Of a stretch of DNA of 64,000 bases, positions 10,650 to 21,336 are shown piece by piece (the stretch's first letter is position 1; the number at the start of each line of letters is the position of its first letter). Source of the DNA: Geminicoccaceae bacterium. Its GTDB lineage: Bacteria > Pseudomonadota > Alphaproteobacteria > Geminicoccales > Geminicoccaceae. Location: assembly GCA_020638465.1 (NCBI GenBank), contig JACKIM010000001.1, positions 1,145,501 through 1,209,500 on the forward strand. The letters are read 5' to 3'. The notes under the pieces were generated by a model. It had not been told where the DNA came from. It did no database searches and saw only the letters and a program-made list of their open reading frames with translations. The position numbers were made by a program, and so were the translations under genes.

Positions 10650-10691
10650 CCCTCCGATTGAAAATACTTTTTTGTACCTGCAACCGGAGGG
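10650..10691 (-). terminator. Probable gltA terminator
   Basis: CCCTCCGATTG (10650-10660) pairs with CAACCGGAGGG (10681-10691), with one G-T wobble, around a 20-base AT-rich loop. It begins 10 bp after the gltA stop. On the minus strand the second arm is followed by a T-rich but interrupted tract, so termination strength is uncertain. Confidence 0.45.
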
Positions 10692-10701
10692 AATGATGAA
10701 A

Positions 10702-12009
10702 TCAGCCGCGCTGATCGATCTGCGGGAAGGGACGGTGCTGTGGTCCGACATAGAGCTGGCGGGGGCGACCGATCTTCTGCTCGGGATCCTCGATCATCTC
10801 GTTCCACTGGGCGATCCAGCCGACGGTGCGGGCCAGCGCGAAGATGGCGGTGAACATGCGGGTCGGAATGCCCATCGCCTCAAGGATGATGCCCGAGTAA
10901 AAATCGACATTGGGGAACAGTTTGCGTTCGCGGAAATACTCGTCTTCAAGAGCAATGCGTTCCAGTTCCCTCGCGATGGCCAGCTTCGGATTGTGCTTCT
11001 GGCCGAGTTCCGCCAGCACCTCATCGGCACTCTTCTTGAGCACGCCGGCGCGCGGGTCGTAGTTCTTGTAGACCCTGTGGCCGAAGCCCATGAGCCGGAA
11101 CGGGTCGTCCTTGTCCTTGGCCCGGTTGATGAATTCGGGGATGTGCTCGGGCGAGCCGATCTCCTCGAGCATGTTGACGACCGCCTCGTTGGCGCCGCCA
11201 TGGGCAGGACCCCAGAGACTGGCGATACCGGCTGCGATGGCCGCATAGGGGCTTGCGCCGGTGGAGCCGACGAGACGTACGGTCGAGGTCGACGCGTTCT
11301 GCTCGTGGTCGGCGTGGAGGATGAAAATGCGATCGAGCGCACGCGAGAGGGTGGGGCGCTCCTTCCACGGCTCGCAGGGCACGCCGAACATCATGTAGAG
11401 AAAGTTTTCAGCGTAGGACAGGTCGTTGCGCGGATACATGAACGGCTGGCCGACCGAGTATTTGTGCGCCATCGCCGCAATCGTCGGGATCTTGGCGATC
11501 AGCCGGTAGCTGGCGATCATCCTGTGGTGCGGGTCGTCGGTATTCAGGTCCTCGTAATAGAATGCCGACAGCGCACCGACGACGGCGATCATGACCGCCA
11601 TGGGATGGGCGTCGCGTCGGAAGCCGCGGAACAGGTAGATGATCTGGTCGTGGATCATCGTGTGATGTGTGATGTCGTGCTCGAATTGGGACTTTTGCGC
11701 AGCCGTCGGCAGCTCGCCAAACAGGATCAGATACGCGGTTTCCAGAAAATCGCTCTTTTCCGCAAGATCCTCGATCGAATATCCGCGATGCAGGAGAATG
11801 CCTTCCTCACCGTCGATGTAGGTGATCTTCGAACGACAGGCGGCGGTCGAGGTGAAGCCGGGATCGTAGGTGAAACAGTCGGCTTCACCATATAACTTGC
11901 GGATGTCGATGACATCCGGTCCGATGGTTCCTGCTTCCAGCGGCAGTTCGATGGGCGCGGCGCCATCGACGGTCAGGGTCGCAATACGGGCCTTGGCCGT
12001 GTCGGTCAT
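10702..12009 (-). CDS. gltA: Citrate synthase (type II)
   Basis: 435 residues, the length of the large hexameric type II enzyme. It condenses acetyl-CoA and oxaloacetate at the start of the TCA cycle. The catalytic His residues are in [11 protein letters not shown] and [14 protein letters not shown], and the catalytic Asp lies in the FPNVDFYSG block. The N-terminal beta domain ([20 protein letters not shown]) is typical of the long form. The start is the ATG at 12009 ([13 protein letters not shown]). It lies 89 bp downstream of gltX on the same strand, a familiar alphaproteobacterial pairing. Confidence 0.96.
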   Translation of the reverse strand: MTDTAKARIATLTVDGAAPIELPLEAGTIGPDVIDIRKLYGEADCFTYDPGFTSTAACRSKITYIDGEEGILLHRGYSIEDLAEKSDFLETAYLILFGELPTAAQKSQFEHDITHHTMIHDQIIYLFRGFRRDAHPMAVMIAVVGALSAFYYEDLNTDDPHHRMIASYRLIAKIPTIAAMAHKYSVGQPFMYPRNDLSYAENFLYMMFGVPCEPWKERPTLSRALDRIFILHADHEQNASTSTVRLVGSTGASPYAAIAAGIASLWGPAHGGANEAVVNMLEEIGSPEHIPEFINRAKDKDDPFRLMGFGHRVYKNYDPRAGVLKKSADEVLAELGQKHNPKLAIARELERIALEDEYFRERKLFPNVDFYSGIILEAMGIPTRMFTAIFALARTVGWIAQWNEMIEDPEQKIGRPRQLYVGPQHRPFPQIDQRG

Positions 12010-12098
12010 ACTATGTCTCCATCTTGCTGTTTTGTCAGAGCGCCGGCAGGCAACTCCCCCCTCGATTGTAGTCAACCTAGACCGAGTTTTGCATACGC

Positions 12099-13526
12099 TC
12101 AATCCTCATGCTGCATTGCGGGGTTGCGGCCAGATGCAGCATCCATCAGCCGACCGGAGACTTCCTCCTTGCCGAGAACATGCATCACCTCGAACAAGCT
12201 CGGCGATGCAGCACGGCCGGTGATGGCCGCGCGAAGGGGTTGCGCGACCTTGCCGAAGCCGACGCCCTGTTCCTCCGCAAAACCACGCAGGTCGTGTTCC
12301 AGCGCTTCCTCGCTCCAGTCGGCTACCGCTTCGAGCCGCTCCCGGACGGCCGTGAACAGGTCCTGGGATGCACCCGCTATCATCCTGGCCGCCTTGGCCT
12401 CCACCGGTACCGGCCGGCTTTCGACGTAGATTCTCGCGGCATCGGCCAGCTCGACAATCGTCCTGGCGCGCGAGGCGAGGCCGGGCATGCCCGCCACCAG
12501 TCGTTTCATCGCCGTGCCGTCCACAGCGAATCCCCCGTCCTTCAGGAGAGGGGCTGCAAGCCCGGCCAGTCGCGCCGGGTCGGCGGCCTTCATGTAGTGG
12601 GCGTTGAGGTGGGCGAGCTTGGCGAAGTCGAACCGTGACGGCGAACGGCCCACGGCGTCCATGTCGAACCAGGCGATGGCCTGATCGCGATCTATCACCT
12701 CGTCGTCGCCGTGTGACCAGCCGAGACGCAGGAGATAGTTGCAGACCGCTTCGGGAAGATAGCCCATGTCGCGATAGGCGTCGACGCCGAGCGCGCCGTG
12801 GCGCTTGCTGAGCTTGGCGCCGTCGGGGCCATGGATCAGGGGCATGTGGGCGAAGGCCGGCGCGCTGTGGCCCAGCGCCTCGAACAGGTTCTGCTGACGT
12901 GCGGCATTCACCAGGTGGTCATCGCCGCGGATGATGTGCGTGATGCCCATGTCGATGTCGTCGACCACGACCGACAGCATGTAGGTCGGCGTGCCGTCGG
13001 CACGCAGCAGGACCATGTCGTCGAGCTGGCTTCCGGCGATGCGGACAGTTCCCTGTATGAGATCTTCGACAACGGTATCGCGATCGGTCGGGGCCTTGAA
13101 ACGGATGGCCGGATCGATGCCGGGAGGAGCCTCGGACGGGTCGCGGTCGCGCCAGCGGCCGTCATAGAGTGTCGGCCGTCCGGCCGCCTTGGCCTCCTCG
13201 CGCATGGCTTCCAGCTCGGCTGGCGTGCAGTAGCAGCGATAGGCGAGCCCTTTTGCCAGCAGACGTTCGACCGCAGCCTTGTGGTGATCGAGCCGGGCGA
13301 ACTGGAAGATGGCAGGTTCATCCGACTCGAGCCCCAGCCATGAAAGGCCGTCGAAAATGGCGTCAACCGCAGCTTGTGTCGATCTCTGCCGATCGGTGTC
13401 CTCTATCCGGACGAGATAGCGACCGCCATGGTGACGGGCAAACAGCCAATTGAACAGTGCCGTCCGTGCGCTACCGATGTGCAAGAAACCTGTAGGCGAA
13501 GGAGCAAAGCGAACAACTACACTCAT
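12099..13526 (-). CDS. gltX: Glutamyl-tRNA synthetase
   Basis: 475 residues, class I aminoacyl-tRNA synthetase. The HIGH motif is HIGS in [20 protein letters not shown], and KMSKS is KLSKRHG. The ATG at 13526 starts [13 protein letters not shown] as in the family; two ATGs 15-18 bases further upstream lack a ribosome site. It charges tRNA-Glu; alphaproteobacteria often carry two paralogues with different tRNA preferences, and which this is cannot be told here. Divergent from comEC with a 28-bp gap. Confidence 0.95.
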   Translation of the reverse strand: MSVVVRFAPSPTGFLHIGSARTALFNWLFARHHGGRYLVRIEDTDRQRSTQAAVDAIFDGLSWLGLESDEPAIFQFARLDHHKAAVERLLAKGLAYRCYCTPAELEAMREEAKAAGRPTLYDGRWRDRDPSEAPPGIDPAIRFKAPTDRDTVVEDLIQGTVRIAGSQLDDMVLLRADGTPTYMLSVVVDDIDMGITHIIRGDDHLVNAARQQNLFEALGHSAPAFAHMPLIHGPDGAKLSKRHGALGVDAYRDMGYLPEAVCNYLLRLGWSHGDDEVIDRDQAIAWFDMDAVGRSPSRFDFAKLAHLNAHYMKAADPARLAGLAAPLLKDGGFAVDGTAMKRLVAGMPGLASRARTIVELADAARIYVESRPVPVEAKAARMIAGASQDLFTAVRERLEAVADWSEEALEHDLRGFAEEQGVGFGKVAQPLRAAITGRAASPSLFEVMHVLGKEEVSGRLMDAASGRNPAMQHED

Positions 13527-13554
13527 GGTTGCTTTCGGCATCATTATATGGTGA

Positions 13555-15756
13555 ATGAGAGGTTCCGCCACTAGCACAATCGGTCAAGCCTTGCAGCAAT
13601 ACCTCAGATTCCGGGCTGGTCCGCTCTTCCGTCGACCGGGTTTCGCATGGGTACGACCGGTTCGTCTTGCCCGGTATCTGCGGCTGCTGATCGAGCTCGA
13701 ACACCAGCGCTGGTTCCTGTGGATGCCGGTGGCGTTCGCGACGGGTATCGCCATCTTCTTCTCGCTGGATACCGAACCCGGATTCTGGCCGGCCGGCGCC
13801 CTGTGCCTCGCGACCATCCTCGTCGCAACGGCATGGCTGCCACGGCACAACAAGATCGCATCGTGGCTTGTCGTTCTGGGGATGCTGGTTCTGGCGGGTT
13901 TCGTCGTTGCCCAGTGGCGCAGCGCTCGTCTTCAGGCCCCCGTGATCGAGAAGCGGGGCACCTATGAGATCGTCGGACGTATTGCCCTGGTCGAGCCGCG
14001 TGCCCGCGGACCACGCGTCTTGCTTGAAGACCTGCGGATCGAGGGGGTCGACGCGGACCGGACGCCGGTCAGTGTCCGGGTCACGCTGAAGGGCACGAAA
14101 CCATGGGTGAGTGCCGGCGATGTCATTGCCGTCAAGGCACGGTTGCAGGCGCCGGGCGGCCCGATGCTGCCCGGGGGGTTCGATTTCGCCCGGAATGCCT
14201 ATTTCAGCCAGCTTGGCGGTATCGGCTTCGCCTACCGGCCGGCGGCGATCGTCGAACCCGCGACCGACAGCGCGATTCGCGGTGCGATCGCCCGGTTGCG
14301 CGCCACCATTGCCGAGAGGGCGCAGGCCGCCATTCCGGGTGCCGAGGGCGCGGTCGCGGCGGCCCTGGTGACGGCCCTTCGCGCGGACATTCCCGACAAG
14401 GTCTGGCATGACATGCAGATTGCCGGTCTGGCCCATCTGCTGGCCATTTCCGGCCTGCACATGGGGCTGGTGGCGGGCACGCTGCTGCTGTTCTGCCGCT
14501 ATGGCCTGGCGCTGATCCCATGGCTCGCGCTGCGGGTGCCGGTCGTCAAGCCGGGTGCGGCCATAGCGCTCGCGGCATCCGCGTTCTACCTGCTGCTTGC
14601 CGGTGCCACCGTGCCCACGCAGCGCGCCTTCTTCATGACCTCGGTGGTTCTCGTCAGCATCATGATCGACCGCAGTCCGCTTTCCATGCGGCTTGTGGCG
14701 GTGGCGGCGATGATCGTGCTGGTCTTTCAGCCCGAAAGCCTGCTCGGGGCATCGTTCCAGATGTCATTTGCCGCGGTGGTGGCGCTGATTGCGGCCTATG
14801 AGCGCGAATACCGCATCGCGGAAACGACGGAAAGCGAACCGGACCAGCCGCCGTCGGCCATGCATCCGCTCCTGCGCTATTTCATCGGCGTCACGCTGAC
14901 CACACTGATTGCCAGCCTCGCGACGATGCCCTTCGCCGCCTACCACTTTCAGCGAATTTCCCTTCTTGGCGTCGTTGCCAATCTGGTGGGCGTTCCGTTG
15001 ACCGCCTTCTGGATCATGCCGGCCGGGTTGCTGGCACTGGCCGCCATGCCCTTCGGTCTCGACGGGATCTTTTTCACGGTGATGGGTTGGGGAATTGCGA
15101 TGCTGCTCGACGCTGCAGCCATCGTGGCGTCGTGGCCGGGAGCGGGTGTGCAGTTGCCGCAATTGCCGATCGTGGTGATTGTCCTGACCGTGCTGGGCGG
15201 GTTGTGGCTCTGCCTGTGGCAACAGGTCTGGCGATGGGTCGGGGTACTCCTGTGGCCGGTTGCCCTGCTGGTCGCTGTCATGCACCAGCCGCCGGATCTG
15301 CTCGTCGACCGGGCAGGCAATCTGGTGGCGCGGATGCTGCCTGACGGGCGCGTGCAGATGGTTCGCTTCCGCAAGGATAATTTCGTCGAGGAAGGCTGGC
15401 TGCGGGCTCTCGGCGCAGAGCGGCCGGTCGACGCGCCGGAGCCGGGAGGCCCGCCTGTGGATGGCATGTCCTGCGATGATGGTGGCTGCCGCTTCCGGCT
15501 GGGCGGGCACACCATCAGCCTGGCCAGGACGCCGGCTGCCGCGATCGAGGATTGCCGGGAGGTCGATCTGGTGATTGCCCTGCGCACCATCGACAGGTGT
15601 CCCGACGGCACGCGGATGGTCGGATCACGCGATCTCTGGCTGTCGGAAGGTATCGCGCTCACCCTGCGCCGCGGCCATGCCGATATCCGGGAAACTGCTG
15701 CCGGACGCGGAGTGCGTTACTGGACTGAAGTTTACCAAAAATTCAATCATAAGTAG
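13555..15756 (+). CDS. comEC: ComEC/Rec2-family membrane protein
   Basis: 733 residues. Order: N-terminal basic segment, two membrane spans (about 50-120), an OB-like DUF4131 region, then the Competence transmembrane domain with the signature LLAISGLHMGLVAG near residue 300 and many further spans to about 570. The last 150 residues are soluble (from LLVDRAGNLVARMLPDGRVQ); this is the place of the metallo-beta-lactamase domain of Gram-positive ComEC, but I see no HxHxDH motif, as is usual in alphaproteobacteria. ComEC forms the inner-membrane DNA channel in natural transformation. Divergent from gltX. Confidence 0.9.
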   Translation: MRGSATSTIGQALQQYLRFRAGPLFRRPGFAWVRPVRLARYLRLLIELEHQRWFLWMPVAFATGIAIFFSLDTEPGFWPAGALCLATILVATAWLPRHNKIASWLVVLGMLVLAGFVVAQWRSARLQAPVIEKRGTYEIVGRIALVEPRARGPRVLLEDLRIEGVDADRTPVSVRVTLKGTKPWVSAGDVIAVKARLQAPGGPMLPGGFDFARNAYFSQLGGIGFAYRPAAIVEPATDSAIRGAIARLRATIAERAQAAIPGAEGAVAAALVTALRADIPDKVWHDMQIAGLAHLLAISGLHMGLVAGTLLLFCRYGLALIPWLALRVPVVKPGAAIALAASAFYLLLAGATVPTQRAFFMTSVVLVSIMIDRSPLSMRLVAVAAMIVLVFQPESLLGASFQMSFAAVVALIAAYEREYRIAETTESEPDQPPSAMHPLLRYFIGVTLTTLIASLATMPFAAYHFQRISLLGVVANLVGVPLTAFWIMPAGLLALAAMPFGLDGIFFTVMGWGIAMLLDAAAIVASWPGAGVQLPQLPIVVIVLTVLGGLWLCLWQQVWRWVGVLLWPVALLVAVMHQPPDLLVDRAGNLVARMLPDGRVQMVRFRKDNFVEEGWLRALGAERPVDAPEPGGPPVDGMSCDDGGCRFRLGGHTISLARTPAAAIEDCREVDLVIALRTIDRCPDGTRMVGSRDLWLSEGIALTLRRGHADIRETAAGRGVRYWTEVYQKFNHK

Positions 15757-15817
15757 AATATTATTTGATGTTAATCGCGAAAACGAGTATTCTCATGATC
15801 GTATCGGAGTTGCTGCC

Positions 15818-16180
15818 ATGACACCGTCGACATTTCCGTCAAAGTGGCGGACAGGGCTGGTCTGTGCCTTTCTTGCCGTGTTTTTCCACGCTGCCCTCGT
15901 ATTGGCCGGGCACCCTGCCGCGGCGCTTCCGGTGAATGACGACCAACGGGCGACCACCATGATGCTGCTGCTGGCACTGGGCTTTCGCCCGGAGGCGTTG
16001 TCGCCGGAGACCACGTTGCCCGCCGCCGGTCCGCAGGACGATGATGTGCAGCCGTCCGCCGGTGCGGTTTCACCCGCGGCCCGGCCGGCCGGAAAGGGCG
16101 GCGAAGCGGCGGTCCGGGCCGGCGGCAATGGGTCGTGGCTGCTGCATGTTCCCGACGGCAATGCCGAACCGATGCCATGA
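15818..16180 (+). CDS. Small exported protein of unknown function next to a polysaccharide kinase
   Basis: 120 residues. Residues 12-33 (VCAFLAVFFHAALVLAGHPA) make a signal peptide with likely cleavage near AAA-LP. The mature part has a short helix (DQRATTMMLLLALGFRPEAL) and a Pro/Ala/Gly-rich tail; no family is recognised. The TGA overlaps the start of the tyrosine-kinase gene (ATGA), so the two are translationally coupled, suggesting a role in the same envelope process. The start ATG at 15818 follows GGAGTTGCTGCC. Confidence 0.6.
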   Translation: MTPSTFPSKWRTGLVCAFLAVFFHAALVLAGHPAAALPVNDDQRATTMMLLLALGFRPEALSPETTLPAAGPQDDDVQPSAGAVSPAARPAGKGGEAAVRAGGNGSWLLHVPDGNAEPMP

Positions 16181-18267
16181 CGGCGGGATCCGGTTCCCCG
16201 AATGACGACGCCTCGCTGCTCTACATCCTTCGCGTGATCGGCGGATATCGCTGGCTGATCGGCGGCGCGGCTGCCCTCAGCCTCGGTACGGCCCTGCTGG
16301 TCCTTGTCATGGTCGAGCCGGTCTATCTCGCCCGGTCCATGATCCTCGTCGAACCGGCGCGCGAGGGCCGGCCCGACGAGGCGGTGGCCGAGGTGGGGAT
16401 CGTCAACGACAGCGCGGCCATCGAGAGTCAGGCGAAGATTCTGGCATCACGTTCGATGGCACACCAGGTCATCGAACGTCTCGGGCTGGTCCGGGATCGC
16501 GAACTGGGCGATGACGGCGATCTTGAGACCGCAATCCGGTCCTTCATCGACCGCGTGCAGGTCGAACGCGACGGACGGACGAACGTCATTGCCGTCGGCT
16601 TCCGGTCCCGCGAGCCGGTCAAGGCCGCGCGGATCGCCAACGAACTGGCCTCGCTCTACATCGCGGACCAGCTGAGGGCCAAGCACGAGAGTACGCGCCG
16701 CGGCACGGAATGGCTGAGTGTCCAACTCGAACATGCCCGCCTTCGCTTCGAACAGGCCGAAGCCGCCCTGCATGACTATCGTGCGGGAATCCAGCCGACC
16801 TATGCCGATGCCGAGGTCCTTCACGGCATCGACATCGCGAATCTCAAGCGTGACCATATCGCGGCGCTGGCCGATATGGCGGCCCGGCGGGCGCGGCTGG
16901 AGCGGGTTCGCAGGCTGGTCAACACGCAATCGGGTGTTCAGGCGTTCGAGGAACTGGGCGGTTCGGCCGTGCTGCAGAACCTTCATGCGCTGAAGAACCA
17001 GACGATGAGGCAGGAGGCCGAGCTCTCCACCGACTTTGGCGTTCGCCATCCCAGGCGGCTCGACCTGCACAACCAGATCACCCGCCTCGACCTGCAGATC
17101 GCCACCGAACAGCGGGCTCTCGTCAGCCGGATGCAGAGCGAGCTGGATGAGGCCGTGGCGCGCGAGCGCACGCTGCGTCGCGAACTGGACAACCTGAAGG
17201 ATCAGACGCTGGCGCAGCGCGAGGCCGAGACCCGCATGGCCGAGCTCGAACGCGAGGTCGAGATGGCGCGCCGGCTGTATGAGAGGTATCTCGGGCGCTT
17301 CGAGGCGGTTGTGGATACCGAGGAGACCCAGCGTGCCGATGCCCGGTTGATTTCCGAGGCGGTGCCGCCGCTTCGTCCCGTGGCACCCGATCCCGTCATG
17401 GTGGTCAGCAGCGCGCTGGTCGCCGGAATCGCCACTGCGCTCCTGTTGATCTATCTGCTTGAGCAGCGTGACCGGGGCTTTCGCGGCGGCCAGCATCTCG
17501 AAGCCACCATCGGGTTGCCCTGCATTGCCCATGTCCCCGTGATCTCCGGACGCGTCACCGGAGGGGTGCCGCCGCAGGATTACGTGGTACAGCAATCCCG
17601 GTCGCGGCTGGCCGAAACCATGCGCGGGCTGATCGCATCGCTCGATCTTGCCGATCGCAGACAGCGGGCGCGGGCCGTCCTTCTGACTTCCGCCGTGCCG
17701 GACGAAGGCAAGTCGACACTGGCTGCCTGTCTTGCCCGGGTGGCGGCCCAGGATGGACTTCGCGTGCTGTTGATCGATGCTGATCTGAGAAAGCCCACCT
17801 TGCATGAACTTCTCGAAACCGAAGCGGAAACCGGGCTGCAGGAGATCCTGCGCGGCGAGAAGCGGGTGGGCGAAGTCCTTCAGCATGACGCACCTACATC
17901 GCTCGTGTTGATTCCCGGCAAGCCGCGCAGGGACCAGCCGGCGCGGCTTCTCGGGCGGGAGGGGCTCGGGGCGCTGATCGAGAGTGCGCGCGACGATTTC
18001 GACCTCATTCTGGTCGATTCCGCTCCGCTGATGGCGGTTGCTGACGGTCGGTTGATTTCGCGAATGGTAGATGCAACCCTGTTTGTCTGCCGCTTCGACC
18101 ACACCCCTCGTGCCATCGTAACCCGGTGCGTCGAGCAGCTGCGCGAAGCCGGCGCCGTGCTGGCGGGCGCCGTGCTGACCCGCGTCGACCCGGTTCGCCT
18201 TGCCCGCTACGGAGCCGCTGAATCCCGCATTCATCGCCGCGACGTTGCCGCCTACTATGCCGACTGA
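16177..18267 (+). CDS. Wzz/Wzc-like polysaccharide co-polymerase with BY-kinase domain
   Basis: 696 residues. N-terminal Wzz chain-length domain with membrane span near 30-50, a long periplasmic coiled coil (about 150-390), a GNVR-like segment, second span at 407-430, then a cytosolic P-loop kinase: Walker A EGKST at 510-514, Walker A' LLIDADLRKP at 532-541 and Walker B LILVDSAP around Asp614. This is the ExoP/Wzc form of bacterial tyrosine kinase controlling export of a surface polysaccharide. The C-terminal Tyr cluster is short (one Tyr, then a YY pair at the end). No glycosyltransferases or Wza are nearby, so it is an orphan. Start by ATGA overlap. Confidence 0.88.
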   Translation: MTAGSGSPNDDASLLYILRVIGGYRWLIGGAAALSLGTALLVLVMVEPVYLARSMILVEPAREGRPDEAVAEVGIVNDSAAIESQAKILASRSMAHQVIERLGLVRDRELGDDGDLETAIRSFIDRVQVERDGRTNVIAVGFRSREPVKAARIANELASLYIADQLRAKHESTRRGTEWLSVQLEHARLRFEQAEAALHDYRAGIQPTYADAEVLHGIDIANLKRDHIAALADMAARRARLERVRRLVNTQSGVQAFEELGGSAVLQNLHALKNQTMRQEAELSTDFGVRHPRRLDLHNQITRLDLQIATEQRALVSRMQSELDEAVARERTLRRELDNLKDQTLAQREAETRMAELEREVEMARRLYERYLGRFEAVVDTEETQRADARLISEAVPPLRPVAPDPVMVVSSALVAGIATALLLIYLLEQRDRGFRGGQHLEATIGLPCIAHVPVISGRVTGGVPPQDYVVQQSRSRLAETMRGLIASLDLADRRQRARAVLLTSAVPDEGKSTLAACLARVAAQDGLRVLLIDADLRKPTLHELLETEAETGLQEILRGEKRVGEVLQHDAPTSLVLIPGKPRRDQPARLLGREGLGALIESARDDFDLILVDSAPLMAVADGRLISRMVDATLFVCRFDHTPRAIVTRCVEQLREAGAVLAGAVLTRVDPVRLARYGAAESRIHRRDVAAYYAD

Positions 18268-18367
18268 CCTGCCATCCGGGCGTATTCCCCCTGCGATGCA
18301 GCATGTCATGGACCCTGCGGCGAACATCTGCTAACCGTCCTGCCCCGAATGTGGGGAAGAAACCGAC

Positions 18368-19747
18368 GTGAATGTGCAGATCCACAATACGCTGACGCGC
18401 CGCAAGGACAGGCTGGAGCCCATCGAGCCCGGTCACGTGCGCCTATATGTCTGCGGACCCACGGTCTATCAGCGAATCCATATCGGCAATGCGCGGCCGC
18501 TGATCGTCTTCGACACGCTTGTCCGCCTGCTGCGTCACCTCTACCCGAAGGTGACATATGTGCGGAACATCACTGATATCGAAGACAAGATCATTGCCCA
18601 GGCGGAGGTCAATGGCGAAACCATAGCCGAGCTGACCGAACGTACCGCCGCCGCCTTCGCCGGGGATTGCGCGGCACTCGGCTGTGCCTCACCCGATCAT
18701 GAGCCGCACGCCACTGCCCATATCGACGGCATGATCGCCATCATCGAGACGCTGGTCGGTCGCGGCCATGCCTATGCAGCCGACGGGCATGTGCTGTTCA
18801 ACGTGCCGTCCATGCCGGCCTATGGCCGGTTGTCGGGCCGTTCGCGCGATGACCAGATCGCCGGGGCAAGGGTCGAGGTCGCCCCCTACAAGCGCGATCC
18901 GGCCGATTTCGTCCTGTGGAAGCCGTCCGATGGCAGCCAGCCGGGCTGGGACAGCCCCTGGGGCCGCGGCCGTCCGGGCTGGCACATCGAGTGTTCGGCG
19001 ATGTCGGAAAGTCTCCTCGGGGTACCATTCGACATCCATGGTGGTGGTATCGACCTGGTCTTTCCCCACCACGAGAACGAGATGGCGCAGACCTGCTGCG
19101 CATCCGGCGAGGCAACGATGGCCAGCATCTGGATGCATAACGGCTTCGTCGACATGTCCGGTGAGAAGATGTCGAAATCGCTGGGCAATGTCGTGCGGGT
19201 CGACGAGGCGCTGGCGCTGGCCGATCCGTCGCCGGTGCGGCAGGGCGAGATCATCCGTTTCTGGATGCTGGGCGCGCATTACCGCCAGCCGATCGACTTC
19301 ACCGCGGATGGCCTGCGCCAGGCCCGGGCCCAGCTCGACCGCTTCTACGGCGCGCTGGAGCGGGCGGGCGAGGCGACGGGAAGGACGGAGCCTGACAATG
19401 CGGTCGTGGCGGCGCTGGCCGACGACATGAACACGCCCCAGGCCATTGCGGTCCTTCATGAGATCCTGGGCGATCTCAATCGGGCGAAATTCGCCGAGAA
19501 GCCGGCCATTGCCGGCCGCCTGCGGGCCTCGGCGGCACTCATGGGCCTGCTGCAGGCCGATGCGACGACCTGGCTCAGGGGCGATGACGGTGGCGATGAG
19601 GAGCGCGTTGCCGCACTCGTTCAAGAACGTATCGACGCGCGCAAGGCGCGCAACTTTGCCCGCGCCGATGAAATCCGCAACCAACTCAACGCCGAGGGGA
19701 TCGTCCTGGAGGACGGCCCCGGCGGGACAACCTGGCGCAGGGCATGA
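18368..19747 (+). CDS. cysS: Cysteinyl-tRNA synthetase
   Basis: 459 residues, class Ia synthetase. The zinc ligand Cys and HIGH-like site are in YVCGPTVYQRIHIGNARP; further zinc ligands are in GWHIECSAM and FPHHENE; the KMSKS loop is EKMSKSLGN. The start is a GTG at 18368 (MNVQIHNTLTRRK). The last codons overlap cimA by ATGA, giving a cysS-cimA-trmJ operon with 4-base overlaps throughout. Confidence 0.96.
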   Translation: MNVQIHNTLTRRKDRLEPIEPGHVRLYVCGPTVYQRIHIGNARPLIVFDTLVRLLRHLYPKVTYVRNITDIEDKIIAQAEVNGETIAELTERTAAAFAGDCAALGCASPDHEPHATAHIDGMIAIIETLVGRGHAYAADGHVLFNVPSMPAYGRLSGRSRDDQIAGARVEVAPYKRDPADFVLWKPSDGSQPGWDSPWGRGRPGWHIECSAMSESLLGVPFDIHGGGIDLVFPHHENEMAQTCCASGEATMASIWMHNGFVDMSGEKMSKSLGNVVRVDEALALADPSPVRQGEIIRFWMLGAHYRQPIDFTADGLRQARAQLDRFYGALERAGEATGRTEPDNAVVAALADDMNTPQAIAVLHEILGDLNRAKFAEKPAIAGRLRASAALMGLLQADATTWLRGDDGGDEERVAALVQERIDARKARNFARADEIRNQLNAEGIVLEDGPGGTTWRRA

Positions 19748-21336
19748 CTGAGCGCATCTATATCTACGATACCACGCTGCGTGACGGCGCGCAGACCCAG
19801 GGCGTCAGCTTCAGTCCGGAGGACAAGCGCCGCATCGCCCGCGATCTCGACCGGCTCGGCATCGATTATATCGAGGGCGGCTGGCCCGGCGCGAATGACA
19901 CCGACAATGTGTTCTTTGCCGAGAATCCGGGTTTTTCCACGGCGAAATTCTGTGCTTTCGGCATGACCCGTCGTTCCGGCCGCAGTGCGAGCAACGATCC
20001 GGGTCTGGTTCGCCTGTTTCAATCCACCGCTGAAGTCATTACCCTTGTCGGCAAGAGTTCGCGCAGCCAGGCCGAAGGGGCGCTCGGTGTCGATGCGGAG
20101 GAAAATCTCCACATGATCCGCGATTCGATGTCCGAATCGCGGAAACATGTCGGCGAGGTCATGTACGATGCCGAGCATTTCTTCGATGGTTTCAGGGAAG
20201 ATCCCGAATATGCCCTGGCCGCCATCGAGGCCGCGTTCGAGGGGGGAGCCCGATGGGCCGTCCTGTGCGATACCAATGGCGGTGCCCTGCCGCATGAGGT
20301 GAGGCGGGCGGTGAGCCGGGTGGTGTCGCGGTTCCCGGCGGACAAGATCGGCATCCATACCCACAACGACACCGAGAACGCGATCGCCAACACGCTGGAG
20401 GCGGTGCTGGAGGGAGCGCGTCAGGTTCAGGGCACGCTCAACGGGCTGGGCGAGCGTTGCGGCAACGCCAACCTGATTTCGCTTATTCCCACGCTCAAGC
20501 TCAAGCTGGGCTTCGACATCGGCGTCAGCGACGAGGCGATGACCCATCTCACCGCCATCTCGCGTGCCTTCGACGAGCGGCTGAACCACACGCCGAACCG
20601 TTCGGCGGCCTATGTCGGGGCCAACGCCTTCGCCCACAAGGGCGGGTTGCATGCCTCGGCGGTGCTCAAGGACCCGGGGTTCTACGAGCATGTCAACCCG
20701 GCCCTTGTCGGCAACCAGCGCGACATCCTCGTGTCGGATCAGGCCGGGCGCTCGAATCTCCTGCGTCGTTTCGAGGAGATGAACCTCGCCATCGAGCCGA
20801 GCGACGAACAGGTCTCGACGATCCTCTCCACCATCAAGGAGCGCGAGGCCCACGGTTTTTCCTACGACGGTGCGTCGGCGAGCTTCGAGCTTCTGGTGCG
20901 GGAGGCGCTGGGGCAGCGGCTGGACTATTTCGAGCTGCTGACCTTCCGGGTGATCGACGAACGGCGATACAATGCCGTGCGGGAACTGGTCACGATGTCG
21001 GAAGCCACCATCAAGGCGCGGGTCAACGGCAACGATTACTACACCGTCGCGGATGGCAATGGCCCGGTCAATGCGCTCGATCACGCACTGCGGCAGGCGC
21101 TGGCGAACATCTACCCGTCGCTTGAGCAGATGGAGCTGATCGACTTCAAGGTGCGCATCCTCTCGCCCGAGGCCGGTACCGGCGCCATCACCCGCGTCAT
21201 CATCGAGAGCAGCGACGATGACGGCCGTGTCTGGCAGACCATCGGTGTTTCCTCCAACATCATCGACGCGTCGTACAATGCCCTGTCGGATGCCATCATC
21301 TACAAGCTCGTGATCGACGGCCACACGCCTCCATGA
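19744..21336 (+). CDS. cimA: (R)-citramalate synthase, CimA type
   Basis: 530 residues. DRE-TIM metallolyase starting IYIYDTTLRDGAQTQGVSFS (metal-binding Asp in DTTLRDG), with HTHNDTENAIAN and GERCGNANL in the barrel and a C-terminal regulatory domain ending in VSSNIIDASYNALSDAI. Length and sequence match the citramalate synthase subfamily (pyruvate plus acetyl-CoA, isoleucine route) rather than LeuA or homocitrate synthase. It overlaps cysS and trmJ by ATGA. Confidence 0.9.
   Translation: MTERIYIYDTTLRDGAQTQGVSFSPEDKRRIARDLDRLGIDYIEGGWPGANDTDNVFFAENPGFSTAKFCAFGMTRRSGRSASNDPGLVRLFQSTAEVITLVGKSSRSQAEGALGVDAEENLHMIRDSMSESRKHVGEVMYDAEHFFDGFREDPEYALAAIEAAFEGGARWAVLCDTNGGALPHEVRRAVSRVVSRFPADKIGIHTHNDTENAIANTLEAVLEGARQVQGTLNGLGERCGNANLISLIPTLKLKLGFDIGVSDEAMTHLTAISRAFDERLNHTPNRSAAYVGANAFAHKGGLHASAVLKDPGFYEHVNPALVGNQRDILVSDQAGRSNLLRRFEEMNLAIEPSDEQVSTILSTIKEREAHGFSYDGASASFELLVREALGQRLDYFELLTFRVIDERRYNAVRELVTMSEATIKARVNGNDYYTVADGNGPVNALDHALRQALANIYPSLEQMELIDFKVRILSPEAGTGAITRVIIESSDDDGRVWQTIGVSSNIIDASYNALSDAIIYKLVIDGHTPP

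Noticed and set aside
16447..18327. Long minus-strand open frame (over 600 codons) opposite the polysaccharide kinase
   Set aside because: The plus frame has Walker motifs and ATGA coupling; the minus frame is its shadow.
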